This document shows positions 6,785 through 11,515 of a stretch of DNA of 11,515 nucleotides, one piece after another. The translations under genes were made by a program, and so were the position numbers. Every line of letters starts with the position of its first letter. Positions within the stretch are counted from its first letter, which is position 1. The notes beneath the pieces were generated by a model. The model was not told the origin of the DNA. It saw only the letters and a list, made by a program, of their open reading frames with translations, and made no database searches. This DNA is from Burkholderiaceae bacterium (GTDB lineage: Bacteria; Pseudomonadota; Gammaproteobacteria; Burkholderiales; Burkholderiaceae_C): the NCBI GenBank assembly GCA_023268425.1, contig JALRFN010000182.1:1-11515 (forward strand). Direction: 5' to 3'.

Positions 6785-7636
6785 TCAACTCAACTCTGTC
6801 CGCACTGCCCACAGCTCAGGGAACAAGACCACGTCCAGCATTTTCTGCAGATAGCCCACGCCGTTGGTGCCGCCGGTGCCGGGTTTGAAGCCGATCACGC
6901 GTTGCACGGTGGTGAGGTGGCGAAAGCGCCAGAGGCGGAAGGCTTCTTCAATGTCGGTGAGTTTTTCACCGAGTTGGTACAAGGCCCAGTGGGCTTGTGG
7001 TCTGCTGTAAATGGTTTTCCACGCGGCTTGCACGCTGGCGTTGTGGCTGTGGGCTTGCGTCCAGTCGCGTTGCAGGCAGGCCGCGTCAATGGCCAAGCCC
7101 TGTCTGGCCATGAGTTGAATCGTGTCGTCGTACAACGAAGGCGCTTCAAATGAGGCTTGCACTTGGGTCAGGCGCTCAGGGGCGTGGGCGTGGGGTTTGA
7201 GCATGGCGGCATTTTTGTTGCCCAGCGCAAATTCGATGCAGCGGTATTGAAAGCTTTGGAAACCGCTGGCCTGACCCAAGCTCGGGCGAAAGCCGTTGTA
7301 CTCCGACGGAGTGAGGGTGGTCAGCACACTCCAGGCGCTGACCAGTTGTTCCATGATGCGCGTGACCCGCGCCAGCATTTTGAACGCTGGGTCCAGGTCA
7401 TCTTGGCGCACGCAGGCTTGGGCAGCCGTGAGTTCGTGCAGCATGAGCTTCATCCACAGCTCGCTGGTTGGGTGTTGGATGATGAACATCATCTCGTGGT
7501 GATCACCTGATAGCGGCTGTTGCGCGCTGAGCAGTTGTTCGAGTTGCAGGTGGTCGCCGTAGCTCATGGTGCGCGCGAAGTCGGTGCGCGCGCCGGATTG
7601 TTCGGCAATGTGTTGTGCGCTCATTGGGCAGGTCAT
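6785..7636 (-). CDS. kynA: Tryptophan 2,3-dioxygenase
   Basis: The 283-residue product is a haem-dependent tryptophan 2,3-dioxygenase, converting L-tryptophan to N-formylkynurenine with O2, the first step of the kynurenine route. Counted from the ATG at 7636, the key residues fall at the same numbers as in the well-studied Xanthomonas enzyme: distal H55 in FIIQHPTSELW, substrate-binding R117 in YNGFRPSLG, proximal haem ligand H240 in WRFRHLTTVQRVIGF, and T254 in KPGTGGTNG. GFQSFQYR at 125-132 is also diagnostic. This start leaves two bases after the kynU stop (TGA-AC-ATG), so translation is probably coupled; a second in-frame ATG lies at 7624. It is the last gene of a kynU-kynA operon and acts in the cytosol. 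Confidence 0.97.
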   Translation of the reverse strand: MTCPMSAQHIAEQSGARTDFARTMSYGDHLQLEQLLSAQQPLSGDHHEMMFIIQHPTSELWMKLMLHELTAAQACVRQDDLDPAFKMLARVTRIMEQLVSAWSVLTTLTPSEYNGFRPSLGQASGFQSFQYRCIEFALGNKNAAMLKPHAHAPERLTQVQASFEAPSLYDDTIQLMARQGLAIDAACLQRDWTQAHSHNASVQAAWKTIYSRPQAHWALYQLGEKLTDIEEAFRLWRFRHLTTVQRVIGFKPGTGGTNGVGYLQKMLDVVLFPELWAVRTELS

Positions 7637-7638
7637 GT

Positions 7639-8901
7639 TCAGGTCACCGCTTGGCGTTGTTGAAATGGGGCGGCTTGCCATTCGCCGCTGTGCAGCACGT
7701 CGCGCAGGGCTTGCGCCGCGTCCCACACGTCGACAAAGCGCAAATAAAGCGGTGTGAAACCAAAACGCAAGATGTCCGCTTGTTGGGCGTCGCCTGCGCG
7801 GAAGTCACCGATGACGCCCCGTGCGATCAGCGCTTGCACCATGGCGTAGGCACCGTGTGCGCAGCTGAGGCTGACTTGTGAGCCGCGCTTGCCGTGTTCG
7901 CGTGGTGTGACCACGCTCAAGCCGTTGGCGGACGCAAAGTCGTCCACCAGCTGCATGAACAAGTCGGTCAAGGCCAAGGACTTGGCGCGCAGCGCGGCCA
8001 TGCCCCCCAGGGCTTGGCTGGCCAAAAACGTGTCCATGCCCACGTCCAGTGCGCACAGGCTGATGATGGCTTGGGTGCCGCATTGGTAGCGCGCAATGCC
8101 AGAGGCCGGTTCGTATTGCGGGTCAAAGGCAAATGGTGCGGCGTGGCCCCACCAGCCCGACAAGGGTTGCCACGCGGCGTCGACGTGGCGCGGGTGCACC
8201 CAAGCAAAAGCTGGAGCGCCAGGGCCGCCGTTGAAGTATTTGTAGCCGCAGCCCACAGCGAAGTCGGCGTCGGCACCCAGCAAGTCCACCGGCACGGCGC
8301 CAGCGCTGTGTGCCAAGTCCCAAATCACCAAGGCACCGGCTTCGTGCGCGGCGCGGGTGAGCGCGGCCATGTCGTGCATGGCGCCGGTGCGGTAGTTGAC
8401 ATGGGTGAGCATCAACACGGCCACGTCGCCGTTGAGCGCGCCCGCGATGTCGTCTTGATCGACCAACTCGACGCGGTGACCGCTGTCGCGCGAGATGCCC
8501 TGCGCGATGTAGAGGTCGGTGGGGAAGTTGCTGCGCTCGGACACGATGCGGCTGCGCCCCGGGCGCAAAGCCAGTGCGGCTTTCAAGACCTTGTAGAGGT
8601 TGATCGAGGTGGTGTCGGTGGCCACGGTTTGTCCGGGCTGGGCGCCGATGAACTGGCCGATTTTGTCGCCCACGCGCAGTGGCCATTCAAACCAGCCCGC
8701 GCTGTTCCAACTGCGAATCAGGTCTTGCCCCCAGGCTTGTTGAACGGTGGCGGCCACGCGCTCTGGCGTGGCTTTGGGCAAGGGCCCCAACGAATTGCCA
8801 TCCAGATAAATGGTGTCGGCTGGGAGCTCAAATAGGTCACGCAGATGGCGCAAGGGGTCTTGCGCGTCGCGTTCCAAGCAGGTTTGTCGGGTGGTGTGCA
8901 T
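7639..8901 (-). CDS. kynU: Kynureninase
   Basis: The 420-residue product is a PLP-dependent kynureninase (fold type I), cleaving kynurenine to anthranilate and alanine. Visible signatures: IYLDGNSLGPLP at residues 31-42, DTTSINLYK (96-104), SNFPTDLYI (124-132), THVNYRTGAMHDM (166-178), WDLAHSAGA with D195 and H198, and VGCGYKYFNGGPGAPAF (216-232), where K221 is the PLP lysine. RGVIGDFR and the C-terminal FGFTPLYLRFVDVWDA complete the family pattern, and length is normal. The ATG at 8901 is chosen because family homology starts near it; the frame continues upstream only by running into the divergent hydrolase gene. No strong ribosome binding site is seen. kynU leads the operon, with kynA next, and a large palindrome lies 31-58 bases upstream. 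Confidence 0.97.
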   Translation of the reverse strand: MHTTRQTCLERDAQDPLRHLRDLFELPADTIYLDGNSLGPLPKATPERVAATVQQAWGQDLIRSWNSAGWFEWPLRVGDKIGQFIGAQPGQTVATDTTSINLYKVLKAALALRPGRSRIVSERSNFPTDLYIAQGISRDSGHRVELVDQDDIAGALNGDVAVLMLTHVNYRTGAMHDMAALTRAAHEAGALVIWDLAHSAGAVPVDLLGADADFAVGCGYKYFNGGPGAPAFAWVHPRHVDAAWQPLSGWWGHAAPFAFDPQYEPASGIARYQCGTQAIISLCALDVGMDTFLASQALGGMAALRAKSLALTDLFMQLVDDFASANGLSVVTPREHGKRGSQVSLSCAHGAYAMVQALIARGVIGDFRAGDAQQADILRFGFTPLYLRFVDVWDAAQALRDVLHSGEWQAAPFQQRQAVT

Positions 8902-8931
8902 GGCCGCTGAAGGTAACACCGGCGCGCTTGC

Positions 8932-8959
8932 TGTGGTGTCGGTTTGAACCGACACCACA
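8932..8959. promoter_or_regulatory. Perfect 28-bp palindrome, candidate operator of kynU and the divergent hydrolase gene
   Basis: TGTGGTGTCGGTT (8932-8944) is repeated exactly in inverted form, AACCGACACCACA (8947-8959), with only TG between. It begins 31 bases upstream of the kynU start, in the only control region of the kynU-kynA operon. The very short spacer argues for a dimeric protein-binding site over a plain RNA hairpin, and no T-run follows on either strand, so it is not an intrinsic terminator. No kyn regulator gene (for example a KynR-like AsnC protein) is encoded in the window, so the binding protein is unknown. Confidence 0.7.
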
Positions 8960-8969
8960 AAACCACGCT

Positions 8970-8983
8970 TCGTGTTAGCACGA
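8970..8983. promoter_or_regulatory. Second inverted repeat in the kynU / hydrolase intergenic region
   Basis: TCGTG and CACGA flank a 4-base centre TTAG. It lies 10 bases from the larger palindrome and 66 bases before the hydrolase start. The arms are short, so chance is possible, but position fits a second regulator site. Confidence 0.3.
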
Positions 8984-9037
8984 CTGGGTTGAGTGGCTTG
9001 GGCGTAACGTTTGTTGACGGCGTGCGAATGCTTCAGC

Positions 9038-9044
9038 AAAGGAG
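9038..9044 (+). promoter_or_regulatory. Ribosome binding site of the metallo-hydrolase gene
   Basis: AAAGGAG lies five bases before ATG 9050 and decides for this start over the upstream in-frame start at 9011. Confidence 0.85.
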
Positions 9045-9049
9045 TGCAC

Positions 9050-10003
9050 ATGCGTCTGCGGTTCAATCCACTTCCCCGGCTGATCATGGCCGGCGTTTCA
9101 GCCTTGTTTTTGGGGCCAGTGTTTGCCCAAACGGGCGTGGCCAATGAGGCCCATGTCTGCCAGATGGCCTCGCTGTCGGTGCAGATTTTGGGCAGTGGTG
9201 GTCCAGAGTTCGACGCCCAACGCGCGTCCACAGGCTACGTCGTGTGGCGCCACGGCAAGGCCTGGGCCTTGGTGGATGCGGGTTCGGGCACGCGGCTGCG
9301 TTTTGCGCAAACCGGTGCCAAGTTTGAAGACCTCAAACACGTCTTGTTCACGCATTTGCACGCGGACCACAGCGTGGATTTTGCGGGTTTCGTGAAGTCT
9401 TCGTATTTCACCCAGCGCACCAGTCCGCTGGCGGTTTGGGGGCCGACGGGCAACGCGCAGTTGCCCGCCATGTCGGCGTTTGTGCAAACCTTGCTGGCGC
9501 GGCCTGCGGGGGTCTATCCTTACCTCAATGACTTCCTGGGCGAGGGGGGACAGTACCGCATCCAAACGCACGACGTCGACGCCCAAGACCACCAGGTGCG
9601 CGAGGTCTTCAGTGCAGACGGCGTGCGGGTCTCAGCGGTGGCGGTGGAGCACGGGGCTTTGCCTGCGCTGGCTTGGCGTTTGGACGTGGAGGGCGCCTCG
9701 GTGACCTTCAGTGGCGACACCAGTGGCCGCCACGGTTGGTTGGCGGCGCTGGCCAAAGACACGGATTTGCTGGTGGCTCACCACGCCATCACCTGGCGCC
9801 ATCAAGGGGTTTACGGCTTGCACATGCCGCCCGAGGTCATCGGGCAGGTCGCTCAGCAAGCCCAGGTCAAGCGGGTGTGGCTGTCACACCGCATGTTGCG
9901 CACCCTGGGCGACGAAGAACGCACGCTAGCGGACATCCGCAATCACTATGCAGGACCTGTCAAGTTTGCCGACGATTTGCAGTGTCGGGTGGTTTTGCCG
10001 TGA
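9050..10003 (+). CDS. Exported metallo-beta-lactamase-fold hydrolase (RNase Z/arylsulfatase-like)
   Basis: The 317-residue protein starts with a signal peptide (MRLRFNPLPR, hydrophobic to about residue 25, cleavage likely near VFAQTG), so it is probably periplasmic. The mature part is a metallo-beta-lactamase fold of the RNase Z-like branch (COG1234 type). The first strand block is SVQILGSGGPEF (43-54), VDAGSGTRLRF follows, then the zinc motif THLHADH (H102, H104, D106, H107). Further metal ligands are probably H201 in AVEHGALPALAWR, D223 in TFSGDTSG, and H280 in VWLSHRM. The full ligand set argues for an active di-zinc hydrolase. Family members act on phosphodiesters, sulphate esters, lactones and others, so the substrate is open. 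It diverges from kynU across a shared control region, hinting at common regulation. It ends 3 bases before the cbbR stop on the other strand. Confidence 0.9.
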   Translation: MRLRFNPLPRLIMAGVSALFLGPVFAQTGVANEAHVCQMASLSVQILGSGGPEFDAQRASTGYVVWRHGKAWALVDAGSGTRLRFAQTGAKFEDLKHVLFTHLHADHSVDFAGFVKSSYFTQRTSPLAVWGPTGNAQLPAMSAFVQTLLARPAGVYPYLNDFLGEGGQYRIQTHDVDAQDHQVREVFSADGVRVSAVAVEHGALPALAWRLDVEGASVTFSGDTSGRHGWLAALAKDTDLLVAHHAITWRHQGVYGLHMPPEVIGQVAQQAQVKRVWLSHRMLRTLGDEERTLADIRNHYAGPVKFADDLQCRVVLP

Positions 10004-10006
10004 GTT

Positions 10007-10945
10007 TCAAATGCGCAAGTCAGGCGTGAAGGGCCCAAAGTGCGCGCTCAAGAAGGCCTCGCCTTCTTCGAGCATGAAGTAGCGAAAGGCCTCGGCAGCA
10101 GGCGACAGCACCTTGGACAGGGTGTGCACCACATTCCAGTTGCGCACCACGGGCGTGCCCGGCACATCGAGCAGAGCAAGCAGCTGGTTTTTCAGCTCCA
10201 GTTCCAAAACGTGCAGCGAGACAAACGACAAGCCCATGCCGGCCATGACGGCTTGTTTGATGGTCTCGTTGCTTTGCATCTCCATGATGCTGCTGGGTTG
10301 TACACGGTGTTCGCGAAAGAACTTCTCCATGGCTGCGCGTGTGCCCGAGCCTTCCTCGCGGATGATGAACGCGAACTGGCCCAAGACCGAGGGGTCTGGG
10401 TGACCGACTTTCAAGATCGGATGGTCTGGCGGGGCGATGAAGACGTGCGGTTGCGCGGCAAAGGGCTCAGCCCGCGTGGCCAGGTCTTTGGGCGGTCGGC
10501 CCATGATGGCGATGTCCAGCTCGTTGTCGCGCAGCATTTGCACCAGCTGCTCGCGGTTACCCACCACCAGTTTCACGTCGATGCCGGGGTGTTCTTGGCG
10601 GAAGTTCACCAACAAACGCGGGATGAAGTACTTGGCTGTGGAGACCATGCCAATGGTCAATTGGCCAATCTCCAGCCGCTGCAGCCGCAAAGCGGCGTCT
10701 TCGGCGTCTTTGAGCGTGGCCAAGATGCGCCGCGCGTAGACCAGCATGTACTCGCCAGCGGTGGTCAGGCTGACCTTTTTGCCTTTGCGCTCAAACAGTG
10801 GCAAGCCGACGTGCCCTTCCAACTCTTTGACTTGCATGGTCACGGCCGGTGGGGTCAGGTGCAGGCTCTCGGCAGCGCGCACAAAAGACAGGTGGCGGGC
10901 GACCTCATTGAACACGCGCAGTTGGCGAAAGGTGGCGTTCTTCAT
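10007..10945 (-). CDS. cbbR: LysR-family regulator of CbbR type
   Basis: The 312-residue protein has the LysR plan. A winged helix-turn-helix occupies about residues 5-63 (FRQLRVFNEVARHLSFVRAA, then LHLTPPAVTMQVKELE), and a periplasmic-binding-like effector domain runs from about 92 to 300. The segments GMVSTAKYFIPRLL (99-112), HPGIDVKLVVGNREQL and DNELDIAIMGRPP are characteristic of CbbR, the activator of Calvin-cycle operons that senses metabolites such as RuBP, phosphoenolpyruvate or NADPH depending on species. The context agrees: it diverges from a form II RuBisCO start, the classical cbbR-cbb arrangement. The ATG at 10945 gives full family length. The gene meets the metallo-hydrolase gene tail to tail with three bases between stop codons and no terminator hairpin. 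Confidence 0.94.
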   Translation of the reverse strand: MKNATFRQLRVFNEVARHLSFVRAAESLHLTPPAVTMQVKELEGHVGLPLFERKGKKVSLTTAGEYMLVYARRILATLKDAEDAALRLQRLEIGQLTIGMVSTAKYFIPRLLVNFRQEHPGIDVKLVVGNREQLVQMLRDNELDIAIMGRPPKDLATRAEPFAAQPHVFIAPPDHPILKVGHPDPSVLGQFAFIIREEGSGTRAAMEKFFREHRVQPSSIMEMQSNETIKQAVMAGMGLSFVSLHVLELELKNQLLALLDVPGTPVVRNWNVVHTLSKVLSPAAEAFRYFMLEEGEAFLSAHFGPFTPDLRI

Positions 10946-11055
10946 TAAGTAATTTATGAATTAACTTGCTAGAAGATTTGAATTTACCTTATTCACCATC
11001 GTTTTTAAAGTCCCCCCATCGCAATTTTGCGCAGCCATTCCACGAGGAGGACAAC
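10946..11055. promoter_or_regulatory. cbbR-cbbM divergent control region
   Basis: Bases 10941-11010 are strikingly AT-rich against GC-rich flanks and must hold promoters for both genes. An imperfect inverted repeat, TTAAGTAATT (10945-10954) against TATGAATTAA (10955-10964), pairs at 7 of 10 positions and starts within the cbbR ATG. It is a reasonable CbbR site for autoregulation. TTGAAT (10978-10983) could be a -35 element of cbbM, but no good -10 box lies at normal distance, as is usual for an activator-dependent promoter. The region ends in a strong ribosome binding site, GAGGAGG (11044-11050), five bases before the cbbM ATG. Confidence 0.65.
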
Positions 11056-11472
11056 ATGGACCAATCTGCACGCTACGCTGACCTGGGCTTGAATGAAGAC
11101 GAGTTGATGGCCGGCGGTGGCCACATCTTGGTGGCCTACAAAATGAAACCCAAGGCAGGTTACGGCTACCTGTCGGCTGCGGCGCACTTTGCCGCCGAGT
11201 CGTCGACTGGCACCAACGTGGAGGTCTCGACCACCGACGAGTTCACCAAGGGCGTGGACGCCTTGGTCTATCACATCGACGAGGCCAGCGAGGACATGCG
11301 CATCGCTTACCCCATCGACTTGTTCGACCGCAACATCACCGATGGCCGCATGGCACACTTCGGAACCTACAACGGAAACCCGTTGGTGATGGCTGCCGCT
11401 ATCGCCGTCGACGAGATCGCAACGCCAGCTGCGCTGGAGCGGGCCATCGATATATTTGTCGAGCTCTTCTAG
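11056..11472 (+). CDS. cbbM: Form II RuBisCO N-terminus fused in frame to foreign C-terminus (chimera)
   Basis: Residues 1-97 are form II ribulose-bisphosphate carboxylase large subunit, very like Rhodospirillum rubrum. Matching segments are MDQSARYADLGLNEDEL, YKMKPKAGYGYLSAAAHF, AAESSTGTNVEV with the active-site E48, GVDALVYHIDEA, and YPIDLFDRNITDG. The family should continue from DG into KAMIASFLTLT..., but from base 11347 the frame instead reads RMAHFGTYNGNPLVMAAAIAVDEI and TPAALERAIDI. This resembles the C-terminal region of class III (glutamate-1-semialdehyde-type) aminotransferases. After about 33 such residues it ends FVELF and TAG. RuBisCO of this form is about 460 residues; this one has 138 and lacks every later catalytic residue, including the carbamylated lysine, so it cannot be active. 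The ATG, ribosome binding site and cbbR context are normal. The likeliest cause is a chimeric contig end. Confidence 0.85.
   Translation: MDQSARYADLGLNEDELMAGGGHILVAYKMKPKAGYGYLSAAAHFAAESSTGTNVEVSTTDEFTKGVDALVYHIDEASEDMRIAYPIDLFDRNITDGRMAHFGTYNGNPLVMAAAIAVDEIATPAALERAIDIFVELF
11347..11445 (+). other. Class III aminotransferase C-terminal-like fragment
   Basis: In the cbbM frame, residues 98-130 (RMAHFGTYNGNPL, VMAAAIAVDEIATPAALERA) match the segment following the PLP-lysine region in class III aminotransferases, where [HT].GT[FY].GNPL..AA is the conserved pattern. There is no aminotransferase sequence before it, so it is a displaced internal fragment. The family call is by motif recognition only. 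Confidence 0.6.
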
Positions 11473-11514
11473 CGTGTCCAGTGCACGGCCAAAGACAACT
11501 TCAATCTTGCTGCC
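11455..11514 (-). other. Unidentified coding-like fragment, opposite strand
   Basis: Read leftward from base 11514, the end of the window gives GSKIEVVFGRALDTLEEL followed by DKYI. This is a natural-looking alternation of hydrophobic and charged residues, unlike the plus-strand reading, which has already stopped. I do not recognise the family. It supports a second sequence switch near 11445-11455. Confidence 0.3.
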
Positions 11515-11515
11515 A

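Noticed and set aside
7894..8835. 313-codon open frame opposite kynU
   Set aside because: Antisense shadow of kynureninase with no recognisable features.
8932..8959. Palindrome as a bidirectional transcription terminator
   Set aside because: It lies between two divergent gene starts, and neither strand has a T-run after it.
8902..9231. N-terminal extension of kynU by 110 codons
   Set aside because: It would cross the palindrome and overlap the divergent hydrolase gene; kynureninase homology begins near the ATG at 8901.
10040..10948. 302-codon open frame opposite cbbR
   Set aside because: Exact shadow of a conserved LysR gene; the translation is histidine/glutamine-rich with no domain.
11473..11515. 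Readthrough or programmed frameshift rescuing the cbbM frame
   Set aside because: Sequence after the stop shows no RuBisCO similarity in any plus-strand frame, so rescue would not restore the enzyme.

Overview
The window reads as chromosomal DNA of a GC-rich betaproteobacterium. The most likely home is Burkholderiales near Comamonadaceae (Rhodoferax, Polaromonas or Limnohabitans-like). That placement rests on protein flavour, codon use and the acnB, cbbR and kyn gene types, not on any search. Nine genes can be named to family level, and there is one plausible small extra gene. No rRNA, tRNA, CRISPR array or recognisable insertion sequence was seen.

Layout. 1-522 is the 3' end of acnB (TCA cycle aconitase), closed by two stacked hairpins, the second a good intrinsic terminator. 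658-1395 is an exported DUF1223 protein with a CxxC motif. 1589-2995 (minus) is trhP/yegQ, a U32-family Fe-S protein for tRNA uridine hydroxylation. After a control region and a possible TTG-started small gene (3118-3390) comes an FAD aromatic-ring-type monooxygenase (3419-4588). Then follow a gene-poor stretch of 392 bases, an AraC-type regulator (4981-5661) and a ten-helix EamA/DMT transporter (5681-6583). The last two look like a regulator-exporter pair.

The second half holds the tryptophan-to-anthranilate genes on the minus strand, kynU (7639-8901) then kynA (6785-7636), two bases apart and clearly one operon. The formamidase step (kynB) is absent here. A secreted metallo-beta-lactamase-fold hydrolase (9050-10003) diverges from kynU, and the shared intergenic region carries a perfect 13+2+13 palindrome, the best operator candidate in the window. 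A cbbR-type LysR regulator (10007-10945, minus) then diverges from a form II RuBisCO gene, cbbM, across an AT-rich control region.

The most unusual signal is at the right end. The cbbM reading frame starts perfectly, with ribosome binding site and conserved N-terminus. At about base 11347 it switches in frame from RuBisCO to what looks like the C-terminal part of a class III aminotransferase. Within another hundred bases the sequence changes again, to something that reads as protein on the opposite strand. Two switches this close to the window end look more like a chimeric contig end than a new fusion protein, but a real rearrangement cannot be excluded from sequence alone.
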